DNA of 64,000 nt from Diplolepis rosae (GCA_030998225.1 JAPYXD010000259.1:372001-436000), one strand, 5' to 3'; positions 33,201 to 42,644 are shown, numbered from the stretch's first letter. Notes: a model not told the origin generated them from the sequence alone. Numbers and translations: made by a program.

Positions 33201-36200
33201 ATAGCGCATGTGTTATAACAGCAGCTTCTTGTATGAAGAAGTATGAATCAGCTGACAACTACAGTGAGGTTCGTGTAACGCATAAAGAGAGACAGTATGA
33301 AGTACTTAGATCAGAAAGCCATGACCGTTTCTGGACAGGGTCTAGCGAATTTTCAGATATTTGTGCCATAACTGTAAGTATTCTCCACTCGAAATTTGGA
33401 TCAGTTTAAATTTAGGTAATTCAATTAGCACGACAATTTTAAACTAAAAGGTCAGTTATTTTTCGGAATTTGATGGTTGGTGGAAATTGTTACGTAGCTG
33501 CTAATTGAACACTGTTGAATTAGTAATGCAAAATAACTCATTGTTTTCCGAAATTATTTTTGCACTACTAATTGTTTAGTTCGTTCGTTCATGATTTAAT
33601 CATTGATATAACCTTGAACTAAATAACGTTTTTTAGAAATCAAACAAAGAAGTAGAAAATTTTTAATTTATTATTCATTGGGACATTTTTTACAATTATG
33701 CTCGTTAAACATCATTTGTAATGATGAATTTAGAATCTACACACTGTACAAAATTTATTAGTTCAATGAATGACGAATAAATTATTTCTAAAAAAAATTA
33801 TACGTAGAAAGTGCATTGATTCAGCTTACAGATTTTACTGATGTAATCAGTTACTTTCAACTGGTTCAAGATTTATTGCATAAAATTATTAAGAATAAAA
33901 TCGTGAAATTATCAATAGATATTGCATGTTTTTGAAGATTGATATTCTCAATTCTTCCCGTGTGGAAAATTCAAAATGACTCTGCTTAGGTTCTACATAG
34001 ATCACCTCGTTTTTATTTTGGGGCAAGAGAGGCAATCTATGCAGATCCAAAATTGTGTCAAAAGTTTTTTTGCTGTTCTAAAAAACTTTCATCTGAGGAT
34101 GAAGGCTATTTTGCGAGGTTAGACAGATTTAATTATTTTTAAATTAATTAGATTATGTTTTTATGTAAAGCTTAAGGTTGCTTTAGCTGTACGATCGGCG
34201 CCAATACCAACAGAAAGGTTTAAATATGAACCAGACAGAAATGCTGTACTCATGGGATTTTCGTCACCTGATCACACAAAAAAGAGAGTTCGTGATTTTT
34301 ATTTACATATGTTGACAAGTTGAAATAGAAAAGCTCCCATTTAGATTCCACTTCAATAACATTTTGCAGTATTAGATCGCGTTTTGGTGTCTAGACGCAT
34401 TCAATATGAAATTTCATAAAGCTTCTGAAACTAATTATCAAGTCAAAGTGTTCTTTACCAAATTCTTAACTTGAAGCTTTTTTATTTCAAGGTATCATCT
34501 TCATCAAATTCAAAGTGTTATGTATGTCAAAATAAGATGAGTATATGTTTGCTTTTTGAATAAGTTTTTATACTTTCATTGATAATCATTTACGAAAAAG
34601 AGAGAATTAATTTAATTAACATTTTTATTACAGTTTTTTGCTGTTGAAACAATTTCTAAAAAAGAATGTAATAACATGCTGTCAAACTATAATATGCGAA
34701 TTCCCGATGTGTTCAAAAATTACTTACTCTGTGCCAAACCAGTTACGGGCGACTACGACATTGATGAGGTACTTTTATTATAATTTACTTACTACAATAG
34801 TTTTTAAATTTTAATCATCCATGAATCTTCTGAATAAGTAAAAAAATTAACTTCGCGAAACTGCGTTTCAATATACGGTAAAATGAGCCATAGTGGGACT
34901 TTGTGTTGGTAACGGTATTGAATATTAGACAAAAAAATTGGAACTTTTTCATTGCTTGTAAGTAGGTTTGCTATAATCTTCGATAAAGTGACAATTGTTG
35001 TTCTTAATTTGAGCTCTTAATATGATTAATTTTTCCGCATATTAAAGCGATGAAGTAAGAAATGCCAAAATAAAACATAGTATCAATGCTATTGATTTTA
35101 AAACAATTTTCCTTGTAAATATAAAATTTAGTTGATGCTATGTAATAAAAAACGCCAAGAAAATTAGGCAACATTTTATATATACTGCTATCAAGACGTT
35201 TAGAATAACTTTTTATAAAAATTTTAATGAAATCAATATTTAGGAATTTCGAAGTTTCAATGAATTTTATATTACTATTATTGACTTTATATTTGGATCT
35301 GTTTTAATATTTAATTGAAATTATAGAATTTTATTTCTTGATCCGTTGAATTTCTTATCTTTCATTCGATAAATTCGACTCATGTTTTTTTGTGGATATT
35401 TTAAATTATTTAATGACATTGGTGAGTAATGCTGTGCGCATCTTTCATCGATGCTCGGACATCACTCAACAATGTCCAGCACATCGTTCACCATTGCACG
35501 AAATATCGAAGAATCGTGCCCAGTAAAATGGTGAACAATGTATCGTATGTTATAAAACAATGCGCAGCTGTTCTGATAAATTTCACGCCAAAGATAACGG
35601 TTGTAATGTTCAATTTTTCCACTTCAAATTAGCCAACATGTCTCAATCCTTAAATAGGATCCTTTTCGAGGCTGTAAAGAAATTTATTTTCACAAAAACA
35701 ATTATGACATTTCAATGTTATATGAAAACAACAATAACAATTCAGTATTATATAAACATGTTTTAAAGAAAATTAAAACATATTAACTTTAAGTCAAAGT
35801 TATATAATAGATGTTTGTTGCAAACTTGAATAATAATTTTACCTATTATTTATACTTCATTAGTTAAAATATAAAAGCAACTTGCATTATTTCAAAATAT
35901 AACTGAAAGGATGCCCATTTTAATTGATTAAGTATAAAAAATAGGTAAAATTTTTATTCACGTTTGCAACAAACATCTATTCGATAACTTTGGCTTAAAT
36001 TTATTATGTTTTAATATTTTTCAAAAAATATATTTATGCAACACTGAATTTTTATAATTGTTTTCATATAATAATGAACTGATATAACTTTTATCGTAAA
36101 AAAAAATGTTGCTCACAGCCTTGAAAAGGATCCTAAGCTAAGGATCGAAACGCGTTGGCTAGTTTAAAATGAAAAAAGACTGAACGCCAAAACCATTTTG

Positions 36201-36739
36201 ATTTTTTTTTTTCTTAAAAAACACTCGAAATTTATCTGTTCTGCGGGTCCTGTTCTATTTAATTTCAACTCAAATATTGCACAAGAATTGGGATAGAAAT
36301 AACTTGAATATTCGCGAAAGAAATGTAAAAGACTTAGTTATGATTTTAATATAATTTTTTACTGAAATCTTAAAATGTAAAAACACTTCTTCATTTTTAT
36401 TTTTGAGTCGTATTATTAAAATGACTTTTTCAATTTTAGACGGATATAGGATGCCCTGTCTATCAAGATGGTGCGATCATAGGAATTGTGTCTAAAGACT
36501 ATTTTGGCGCTTTCAGTGGTGTCTACATTTTGACAAATATTTTGAAACATTTGCAATTCATGCGCGAAGAAAATGCATACTCACATAAGTTACATTCGGA
36601 TTTCATTAATAACAAACCATTGCCCCCAAGAAGGACTAGTTCACAAAAGCCTTACAGCAAACTTGTAGGTGTTCGGTCAGCAAAATTTTGTCAAAATCAG
36701 CCGTCTAGTTCAAGTGACCGTGTGATGCATTTTATTTAA
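18171..36739 (+). CDS. Serine protease homologue gene B (pseudo-protease)
   Basis: Spliced coding sequence joins 18171-18228, 32901-33373, 34171-34287, 34634-34768 and 36440-36739, giving about 360 codons. Intron phases are 1, 0, 0, 0, and all introns are GT-AG. It encodes a signal peptide, an acidic linker (YLDDEENWDNEEN) of about 45 residues, and an S1 domain. Catalytic His is Ser (TAASC), Asp is kept (SDIC), and catalytic Ser is Ile (TDIGCP). No R-IVGG activation site is visible, so it is probably not processed like a zymogen. The C-terminal tail is 30 residues longer than in gene A. Joining the first exon across 14.7 kb is inferred from phase and from the lack of a nearer gene. The exon could instead start another gene. 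Confidence 0.7.
18471..19035 (+). mobile_element. MITE family carrying GCGCATGCGC sites, copy 1
   Basis: The ends read TTATGTGCCTAGGCGC and GCGCCGGAGGAACATAA, an imperfect inverted pair. The interior matches copies at 21954 and 49311 in opposite orientation. Palindromic GCATGCGCAG sites occur near 18824 and 18928. A (GAA)n-like run and a CTCGCAGGA...TCCTGCGAG inverted pair are also inside. There is no coding sequence. Confidence 0.75.
19364..19780 (+). repeat. Dispersed repeat D, copy 1
   Basis: It starts GTGTGTTCCATGGCAAATCG and runs to ATATAATTAAGGTTCGCACTC. The reverse complement lies at 39283-39704. Part of it recurs inverted at about 19830-19920 (TGTTTATCCCATAAC). The 104-codon frame across it is a by-product of A/T runs. 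Confidence 0.7.
20693..21288. mobile_element. hAT-type MITE, 596 bp
   Basis: The ends GGAGGGTTCGTTCACT and AGTGAACGGCCCCTCG form an inverted repeat. The flanks GTAAAAGT (20685-20692) and ATAAAAGT (21289-21296) make an 8-bp target duplication with one change. The interior is rich in GATTC/GATTCT repeats. It has no coding sequence. Confidence 0.7.
21300..21950. other. AT-rich intronic stretch
   Basis: No gene is recognised. Three copies of a CACAAACTGG-like motif lie at its 3' end (see findings). Confidence 0.45.
21954..22472 (-). mobile_element. MITE family carrying GCGCATGCGC sites, copy 2
   Basis: It starts TTATGTGCTTCTGGCGCG and ends CGCCTAGGCACGTAA, opposite in orientation to copy 1. GCGCATGCGCC occurs near 22043 and GCGCATGCGTC near 22159. 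Compared with copy 1 it has small indels. Confidence 0.75.
22580..23130. repeat. Cluster of GTAAC-NN-GTTAC-type palindromes
   Basis: Variants of AGTAACTGTTAC, AGTAACTATTAC and AGTAATGGTTAC recur at least six times, for example near 22686, 22723, 22743, 22965, 23014 and 23117. The stretch is non-coding and more GC-rich than its surroundings. It may be a transposon interior. Confidence 0.55.
23320..23580. repeat. Imperfect inverted repeat with GGTTNNTGTAACC ends
   Basis: AGGTTCCTGTAACCAGAAATC near 23330 is mirrored by GATCTTTCTGGTTAATGTAACC near 23538. Further GGTTATTGCAACC and GGTTATTGTTACG units lie between. It is probably a MITE; exact ends are unclear. Confidence 0.45.
23921..25853 (-). 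pseudogene. Mutator-like transposase-domain gene, degenerate
   Basis: Three blocks on the minus strand match the insect Mutator-like transposase family from memory. Block 1 (25853 to about 25475) starts MPRLLRYKGKVMTEKQFKRR and includes GRRIVELKV, an F-C-K-E-I-L segment, LASMLTVSCIKC and LFDTNSKAILG. Block 2 (about 25400-25190) starts AIHSGLGYTSVNKFLSVMN. Block 3 (24397-23921) has KYLHKCFTCAMAQHQGN, HDNCGQWC, TQGNESLNNIISRKAPKG and DYRVARS. An in-frame stop breaks block 1 after MAQNFY, and the part between blocks 2 and 3 is lost. It lies antisense in intron 1 of gene B. Confidence 0.65.
25860..26575. other. Non-coding stretch in intron 1 of gene B
   Basis: No coding region is recognised between the Mutator remnant and the IS630 element. 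Confidence 0.45.
26580..27336 (+). mobile_element. IS630-type transposon, 3'-deleted, with TA target site
   Basis: The terminal repeats AAGGGTTTCCCAATAGGGG and the reverse complement CCCTTATTGGGAAACCCTT are flanked by TA (26578-26579 and 27337-27338). Repeats continue about 35 bp inwards (GATATGATTTTGAA, mirrored by TTTCAAAACATATC). The interior carries only the first half of the transposase. Confidence 0.85.
26692..27222 (+). CDS. IS630-type transposase, DNA-binding half
   Basis: The 176-codon open frame has two helix-turn-helix blocks: MSSFTLPQRLEIVQLFYQ, then a homeodomain-like segment near residues 70-120 with SRRSQELGLSRMTTWRIL-type sequence. It ends just after the first catalytic Asp in IIFSDEAHFWL. 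The other two catalytic residues are gone, because a deletion joins the frame to the 3' non-coding end. Intact up to its stop, so it could still make a DNA-binding protein that recognises its own terminal repeats. Confidence 0.75.
   Translation: MSSFTLPQRLEIVQLFYQNSRSFVGVQRAYRAKYGRHSAPSALSIRRIIDKLESEFTLLDTKPKNRMRTARSTQNIAAVQASIEENRELSVPRRSQELGLSRMTTWRILRLDLGLHPYKMILAQELKPNDHRLRREFADWALESIENDPNFHQKIIFSDEAHFWLKSRGTLGRYVV
27766..28662 (+). pseudogene. I-like LINE ORF1 (Gag-like)
   Basis: The 298-codon frame is long and largely intact. It has a Gly/Arg-rich start, a central domain with GRTIFYNGLNQVKIQ and GGFRLFIPSSLI, and a C-terminal zinc knuckle CFTCQRFRHISNQC. A second knuckle begins at CEFC but is cut by the deletion that joins to RT sequence. 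Whether the first Met shown is the original start is uncertain. Confidence 0.65.
28643..29077 (+). pseudogene. I-like LINE reverse transcriptase, N-terminal part
   Basis: It shows the finger/palm start: FSGREFSAALSSCNVRSAPG, then LSLYNRMFSVSRFPPSW. The frame then breaks before the FRPISL and YADD regions. The palm with the catalytic Asp pair is deleted. Confidence 0.65.
29111..29623 (+). pseudogene. I-like LINE reverse transcriptase thumb
   Basis: The frame continues after the deleted palm with SLKYLGVILDSRLSWTPHI, the usual motif after the RT active site. Next come YRGLVRAYLEWGSPLF and LDRAQYEALRVALG, the connection to RNase H. It ends at a stop after about 170 codons. Confidence 0.7.
29745..30180 (+). 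pseudogene. I-like LINE RNase H domain
   Basis: The first catalytic Asp is in HVFSDASRDD and the Glu in SGELYSIF. The last Asp lies in FAWIPSHAGIAGNEQADYLA, which is in another frame, so one frameshift near 29980 splits the domain. RNase H after RT is known in I, Loa, Outcast and related LINE clades. Confidence 0.75.
30414..30656 (+). pseudogene. I-like LINE C-terminal Cys-rich segment
   Basis: CGCGAELNSLAYLISECPIL is the remnant of the HCCH-type C-terminal motif, followed by the last 50 codons. It lies in a frame different from the RNase H part. Confidence 0.6.
31024..31254 (-). pseudogene. Mariner transposase N-terminal fragment
   Basis: The minus-strand frame holds the paired-like domain: ARKKLYDVYGEKLLTERQ, CQNWFARFRSGDFHL and APRSGRLTEVDDDKI. 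This is the typical mariner DNA-binding region. It stops about 75 residues in, and no catalytic domain follows. It sits in gene B intron 1. Confidence 0.75.
31540..32186. mobile_element. Two head-to-head MITE copies sharing a CATATG end
   Basis: The right copy (31755-32186) has terminal repeats CATATGTGACCTGCCACGAG at the left and the reverse complement at the right (32147-32186). The left copy (about 31540-31760) shows the same end inverted. The junction near 31722-31792 is an almost perfect 70-bp palindrome. Both interiors share the segment with AAAATTCxxxTTTTCCGC. Confidence 0.7.
32190..32895. other. 3' end of gene B intron 1
   Basis: AT-rich, with no recognised gene. It ends in the acceptor TTTTTTGGTACAG at 32900. 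Confidence 0.5.
32901..33373 (+). CDS. Gene B exon 2 (acidic linker and N-terminal S1 half)
   Basis: It enters in phase 1, leaves in phase 0, and the donor is GTAAGTATT. The first 70 codons hold an acidic linker rich in Asn, Asp and Glu that gene A lacks. The S1 part shows PFCTGFAI, TAASC (His replaced by Ser) and SDICAIT with the Asp. The Cys42-Cys58 pair is kept. Confidence 0.78.
34171..34287 (+). CDS. Gene B exon 3
   Basis: 117 nt, phase 0 at both ends, same length as exon 3 of gene A. The acceptor is TTATGTAAAG and the donor is GTTCGT. It encodes LKVALAVRSAPIPTE and ends in MGFSSPDHTKKR. Confidence 0.72.
34634..34768 (+). CDS. Gene B exon 4
   Basis: 135 nt, phase 0 at both ends, matching exon 4 of gene A. 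The acceptor is TTTTATTACAG and the donor is GTACTT. It includes ISKKEC and NYLLCAKP with the conserved Cys pair. Confidence 0.75.
35617..36180. mobile_element. Fold-back element, about 250-bp arms, in gene B intron 4
   Basis: The left end near 35617 (TTCCACTTCAAATTAGCCAAC, then AGGATCCTTTTCGAGGCTGT) is mirrored near 36110-36175 by ACAGCCTTGAAAAGGATCC, then GTTGGCTAGTTTAAAATG. The arms extend through TAGATGTTTGTTGCAAAC near 35810 and its mirror near 35965. The spacer is short (about 60 bp). It has no coding capacity. Frames seen on it are by-products. Confidence 0.75.
36440..36739 (+). CDS. Gene B last exon
   Basis: It starts in phase 0 with TDIGCPVYQDGAIIGIVS, where active enzymes have GDSGGP. 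It then follows GVYILTNILKHLQFM as in gene A. The tail PLPPRRTSSQKPYSK continues about 30 residues beyond gene A and ends in TAA. Confidence 0.8.
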   Translation, partial: TDIGCPVYQDGAIIGIVSKDYFGAFSGVYILTNILKHLQFMREENAYSHKLHSDFINNKPLPPRRTSSQKPYSKLVGVRSAKFCQNQPSSSSDRVMHFI

Positions 36740-36825
36740 AAATGAGATAACTGCTTGAAGATTTAATCCAAGTAATAACAAAAATCCTCTATTGGAGAAT
36801 CAGATAAAGCTGTTTAACATTCAAA

Positions 36826-36831
36826 AATAAA
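36826..36831 (+). terminator. Polyadenylation signal of gene B
   Basis: AATAAA lies 86 bp after the stop codon of gene B, a distance like that in gene A. Confidence 0.55.
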
Positions 36832-37190
36832 ATTTTTAAAAATTCAGTAGAGTTTTTTCTATTTTAAGCTACGTTTATTTGAAAGTATCTTAAAAATCCT
36901 ATAACTTTGTTAACATTATGTGAAAATTCAAAAAATTTGACATTTCTGATAGGGTATGTATTTACTCAGTAAAATATTTGGTTAATTATACCAAACATAT
37001 TGTCCAAATTTAGTGGTCGGGTATTCAAAATTTTGGAAACAGAAGAAAAGATAAAAAAGGACGTAGATAGAGAACTTTCTGTTTTGAAAATGAAAATATC
37101 ATTAATAAGTTGTAATGGAAGGTTAACAGAATAAATATTAGTAAAACGGAGCGTGGCAAAATTAAGATTTAATTTGAGATATATTGATAG

Positions 37191-37604
37191 TGTTACGTCA
37201 CAACTTTGTAAATATACTTACTTTAATCGAAGGTTCCTCGTTTTAAGTTAGGATCAAATGATCCTCGCTTAGGGATGAGGATAAGTCAGTAAAGAACACA
37301 ATATTTAATAAATTAAGACATATCGAAAATTAAGAAAACAAACAAACAAGAGAGAGAGAGAAGGAGAGGGGGGGGGGGGGGTCCTTGAAATTGCCTTAAC
37401 TGATGGTCCACATGAGTGTAAATTGGTAGTTGGAAGAATTCCCACAGGTATGCCTGCGATGAAGCGATGTTAGAAGGGTCCCCACAGATGTGACAGTAAC
37501 AGAATGTGTATTGGACTGCTGTGCGGAGGACAGAGTATGTATCGCACAGGTACGACGAAGACACAGCAGTTATGGTACATTCAAATACGTCGCGGGACGT
37601 GACA
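37191..37604 (-). mobile_element. Solo LTR, same family as 15261, minus orientation
   Basis: It starts TGTTACGTCAC and ends GGGACGTGACA, flanked by the 4-bp target duplication ATAG (37187-37190 and 37605-37608). The block CTCGTTTTA...GGATC...TTAGGGATGAGGA is the inverse of the 3' block of the LTR at 15261. It contains a (GA)n and G run near 37350-37381. The 414-bp length indicates an internal deletion or a different subfamily. Confidence 0.75.
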
Positions 37605-38124
37605 ATAGTAATCATTGATGTGCATTCTTTCAGATTGTAAATTTATACATGAAACTTTGTACTTTTTGTATAAATGGGTTCTAAAATTTTCCTTTTAAAA
37701 ATGACACTTTCTCTGGCTGAAATCATAATTTTTTAAAAATCGATATTAAAAAAATAATCCAAGGCTCATTTAGGTTTTGACAAACATGTATTATTGTTAC
37801 CCATGGTGCAATCTCTCTTGTGTTCAGCTATCCGCGTTTTTAGTCTGCTACCAATTTCTCCTATACAGATTTTGTCGCAGCATTTATATTTTACGAGGTA
37901 AACTACGTTAGATAAATTTTCGATTTTTTCACTGTCTTTTTGATTGATTTACAGATTTTCCAGTTTATGCCAATTTAAAAAAAAAATTTATCTTAAATTT
38001 TTTTAAAGCACTTCTGATTTTCTCAGAAAGCCTTTGGATGTAAGGAAGTGTAAGTTTTTTTATCATTTTTATTATAATTCTCTGAGCGCTTTTCCTTTCA
38101 TTTGTTTTTTATCGAACTATTGTA

Positions 38125-38848
38125 TTGGGCACTGGAATTAATTTTTTGGGATTTCTAAGAGATAGCGAAACAAGTATGTTTTGACATCGGAGCAAATTAC
38201 AACCAATTTCACATCAAAGCACCATTCTTGAGCTTGTTTCGGCAGTATTTGTCATTCCGTTTGAGTGTGAACAACATATTATTTTTGAGCTTCGATTAGG
38301 CCAAAATTTGAGCCGACAAAGTGTAATTTGCGGAAAGCTAAGCTTTCCTGCTTTCATTTAAAGAAATCAGCAGCCGGATGTCATCGTTTGCTTGTAGAGG
38401 CATACGGTAACCATACTTCAAATGTTCAGACTGTTGAAAATTGGTTTCGACGATTCAAAAATGGAGATTTTGATCATTCATGGATCCAAGGTAATGCTGT
38501 GCATATGGTGGGACCAGAAGGGTGTAATTTATTATAAATTGCTAAAACCGGGAAAAACCATCAAAGGCGAACGTTACCAAACTTAGCTGATAAGATTGAA
38601 CGCTGCGATAAAGGCAATACGTCCGGAATGCGCGGAAAGGAACAGCCGAATTATTCATCAACAAGACAACGCTCGACCAAAAGATAAAGAGTATTTTCGC
38701 AACGGAATCCGGAAATTACCAGAAAAGTGGTGAAATTTTATAGCTAGCGATGGCCAATAGTTTCAATAACATGTTTTTTGATTTTGGTTTGAAATAAATG
38801 CTCTTCTGAACAAAAAAAAAAACCCGAAAAATTAATTCAAGTGCCCAA
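38125..38848 (+). pseudogene. Deleted mariner element with TA target site
   Basis: The ends TTGGGCACTGGAATTAATTTTT and AAAAATTAATTCAAGTGCCCAA (only first and last 20 matter) are inverted and flanked by TA. It keeps a transposase N-terminal piece with QTVENWFRRFKNGDFDHSW near 38430-38490. Further fragments follow near 38600-38740 (HQQDNARP, EYFRNGIRKLPEKW). Most of the catalytic domain is gone. Confidence 0.75.
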
Positions 38849-39282
38849 TAAATTTCATTAATTCTTCATTTAATAAGACTATTAATCAAGGGTAAAGGAT
38901 AATTGTTTAATATCAAAACCTCTCTAATTTGATTCAAGTTTTGTTTTATAAATTGAACATCATTAAGTTTTATTCTTTTATCAATTAAATTTTTAACACA
39001 ACCAATTTTTTGTGCAAAAGGATGGTGAGAATCATAATTTAAATAAATTTTTTTGATAATTTATGTAAAATTATAAAACTCATTACATTATTCATATGTT
39101 ATGAGTATAAAGCGATAATTTAACAATTAATAATCACTTCCCATCACTTTTTAATAGTAACGTTCTCGAAAAAGCAAATAGTAATAAAACATTAGTGGAA
39201 CTTGCGCCCGACGCCGTCGATCGAAGATCGTGATTCCACGCGCATCACTTTACAAAAAAATTCATATTTTGCACAATTTTCG

Positions 39283-39704
39283 AGTGCGCACCTTAATTAT
39301 ATACCTAAAATTTGCGTAATGTTTGGGGCTATCACTATGAATTTTTTCAGATTTTTCAAAGATGGCGTTTTTTCAAAAAATAAATTTGTTCGAAAAAACA
39401 TTTTTTTTATTATTAAATTTGGAGTAAAAATTTTTCCAAAAAATACTACTACATCGGCCATCTAATCATACGTTTGTGTAATTTTTTTCAAAATTTTTCC
39501 TAGTTTCAGTTTTCAAATAATTGAAAAAAAAACAAAAATATATATATATTTTTTGTTTATCCCATAACTTTTTAAATAATGCATGAAAAAATTTAAAATT
39601 TTGGGTTTCTTCATTACTTGTGTTAGTCTATCAATCCTTAAAATTTCAAGTAAATCGGAAACATAGAGTCCTGAACCCGTCCGATTTGCCATGGAACACG
39701 CCAT
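39283..39704 (-). repeat. Dispersed repeat D, copy 2
   Basis: It is the reverse complement of 19364-19780, from GAGTGCGCACCTTAATTAT to CCGATTTGCCATGGAACAC. Small indels occur in the A/T runs. Confidence 0.7.
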
Positions 39705-40299
39705 ATTGAGAAGCAGTTAAATGTTCCTTAGTTCTTTTTACTTAATTACTCAGTTCGTAAGAGAATTTAACAAAAAAATACTCGTTTCAGAACCAATAAC
39801 AAATTTATTAAACTTGGTAAAGATACTGAAATGTGTAAACAACCTTCGCAAAGCACTTTGTTTTGACAGCATTTGAAAGAGCCTTGCTTATAAGTTCCGT
39901 GCTGTAATTTACGTGGCGTCACTATCCAAAGAAGCGCGGAACTCTGTATTTACGCTTTATATTTGGTTAATGTTATGGAAACTTAATTTTATTAACACGT
40001 GGCAAACAATTTATTTATGTCAAGTGCAATTTCATTCCAAACAATGGTAAATACGAATAAATCATGGAAAATTATACACATTTAAAGCGACGATAATTTT
40101 TTGATAGGCTCCGCTACAACAGTCACAGCTTCCGTCTGCTGCTGACATTGAATTGAGAGCTGAATTTTACACGATTACTCATTCGATTGAGTTCTTTGTT
40201 GCCACCAAAGGAAAAGGCATTTGAACATTTAAACTGATTTAAACAGCGGTAATTTACATGGGTTGCATTAAAAATTTCAATCGCTGAGGTTAAAATTAT

Positions 40300-40758
40300 C
40301 ACAGGTCAACATTTTATATACTCTGGAACACCAGAAACGGATTGGATATACAAAGGTTTTTGAGGTCGCTGATTACGATGAGAGGGTCAGTTAACCTCCA
40401 TCACGTCAGGTTCAAGGTCATTTGGAGGTTAAGTGTAGAAAAATGCGTCAGCAAAATCTGGAAAAATTCTTACTTATGTGTATGAGGTCACTGAGTTCGA
40501 ATCCAAGGTCAGTTAGTCTTTATCACGCCAAATTCAAGGTTATCTCAAGGTCAAATATAGGAAAAACTGTTAGAAAAATCTGGAAAAATTCATACTTATT
40601 TTTTTATGGTCACTAATTTCGACACCGAGATCAGTTAGCCTTGACTCTGCGAGGTTCACGGTCATTCGAAGGTAAAGTGTAGAAAAATGCATCAGAAAAA
40701 CCCTTTGTATATCCAACCCGTTTCTGGTGTTCCAGAGTATATAAAATGTTGACCTGTG
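40300..40758. mobile_element. Inverted-repeat element with internal about 120-bp tandem repeats
   Basis: The ends CACAGGTCAACATTTTATAT and the reverse complement are near-perfect over about 55 bp (through AGAAACGGATTGGATATAC). Between them a unit of roughly 120 bp is repeated about 2.5 times (starts near 40388, 40510 and 40630), each with GTCAGTTA, TTCAAGGTCA- or TTCACGGTCA-like words and AGGAAAAA or AGAAAAATG. There is no credible coding sequence. Confidence 0.7.
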
Positions 40759-40779
40759 TTACTTATGGAGGTTGATCGG

Positions 40780-42150
40780 CCTCTTCAGGTTAGAGTGCTG
40801 AGTCAAAGATATTATAAATCTAGATGCAGTGCAGAGCGTCAATATGGGGAAACAATAAATATAGCTAACCACGTTTTATGCTATGTTACGAGCCGCGCAC
40901 GCGTGAGATCACAGGTGGTCACACTTTAGAACGATTGGTTCGTTCCAGTGTTAACCCTTTATAGGAACCGGGAAAATTCAAAGTTTGAAATGAATAAAGA
41001 ACACAGGTTTTGGGTGAAATTAATGTTTAGTCACTTTTATATGAGTAACGCTTGTTGAATCTGGGTCTTTATAAGCTATGATACTGGTCGTCACAAATTT
41101 TCACAAGAAGTTCGATGTTTTACAAATTCAACGAGGACATTTGTAGAAGTTTCCGCACTACTATGTAAAAACGGCCAAAGTAGGTTCGAATCGAAAGTTT
41201 AGTACATTCCGACCATTCCTTCCCTCTTCAAAACTCACGCATTTCCTCTCACAACTCCCCAACGCATCACCTCTCTCGCTTTTACAAACTGGCCCTCGCT
41301 AGGCCCAGCCCAACTTCCCGGAGAATTTAATTACGAAACATTGATGAACACTCCATTTGAGCTAAAACGTCTAATTAATTTCGACTTTACCATTTATGGA
41401 CCCTAAAGCAAATTTTTTCCAACAATATACCAGTATTCAAAATCTAGGGCCAATACTGTATAAAGGTTAAAATTGAATTTACGTATTATAAAGTTCGAAT
41501 AAAATTGAAATTGGTTTAAGGGGGTCGTCCACCTTCCTGCCGAAATTTCGAGATTTTTGAAAAAAAAAACAAAATCTTTCAAAATGGCAAACGTTTTAAC
41601 AAAAAAATATTGTTTCAACCGTTTTTTCCGAGCTGAAAAGGGCTGTAAAAATTAAATAAAAAACTAGTCACTTCCTATTAGCAGACCGAAAATTGAAATT
41701 TGCAAACTAGTGTTATAAATCTAAATATTGATTTTTTTTAATCATGTATTGTATTTGTAACTTTTTATATTTACAATTATCTATTTATTACGAATATATA
41801 TTTCTTAATAAAAGGATACAATATACTTTTTGTGCCGATGGCGCGTGAATTCACCCTCTCTGCGCTCGAATTCACACTCTTGCAGCGCTAAAATTATCAC
41901 GCGAAGAGATCGCCACGCTGCTGCTCTTTGGGCATGAGCTCCATGAATAGAGGGGAGGAGCGGCTCGCTTGAATTTCGTGTCTACGCGCACGCCCGTGCT
42001 TCAAGCAGTTAACGAAAGGATTTCGTTAACCTCATACGCAAAAAAAAGTACTGCAAAGCACTCAAGACTCTCACAAAAATTTTACAAAATTTCAAAAACG
42101 TGGCTCTTTGATAAATCCCTGGATCCGCTGAAGCGTGTCTGAGCGCGCCT
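40780..42150. other. Intergenic stretch without recognised gene
   Basis: No coding region is recognised. Open frames of 71 and 77 codons here are AT-driven and have no domain. Confidence 0.45.
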
Positions 42151-42483
42151 AATGCCTCTCCTAGTGATGGGACATCGACATCGAAACATCGAAAACATCG
42201 ATGTTTTAGTTTCGATGTATCGATGTTAGACATCGATGTCACGTTGTCGATGTATCTTACTCAAACATCGATGTAAGCTTTCGATGGTTTTGACATCGAT
42301 CGATGTTAACGCTTCTTTTTCTTTAATTTGAAGTGAAAGGGCTAAGAAGTTTGATACTACGATTTCCAACCCTAGGGTTAAAACTTTAAAGGTAGGGTTA
42401 CAAATCGCAGTTTCAACCCGCTCTACACAGTTACATCAAATCAAATTCTCAAAAAATTTGCTATGAAAAATAATATGCATTAT

Positions 42484-42644
42484 GGTGGTTTTATACCTCT
42501 CCGGCTGCGGGCTGGCAAATTCATCTACAGAAGTTGATTGGTCCATTCTGTTGAATCCTGATTCTTGATCAACGGAATGTGCCAATAAAGTACTCTAAAT
42601 GAATTTCTCGGCCCGAAGCCGGAGAGGTATAAAAGCACCATTAC
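42484..42644. mobile_element. 161-bp MITE nested in the hAT element
   Basis: The left end GGTGGTTTTATACCTCTCCG and the right end CGGAGAGGTATAAAAGCACC form an inverted repeat of about 28 bp. Confidence 0.7.

Noticed and set aside
37313..37615. 100-codon minus-strand frame with several Cys
   Set aside because: It falls inside the solo LTR defined by TG...CA ends and target duplications, so it is not a gene.
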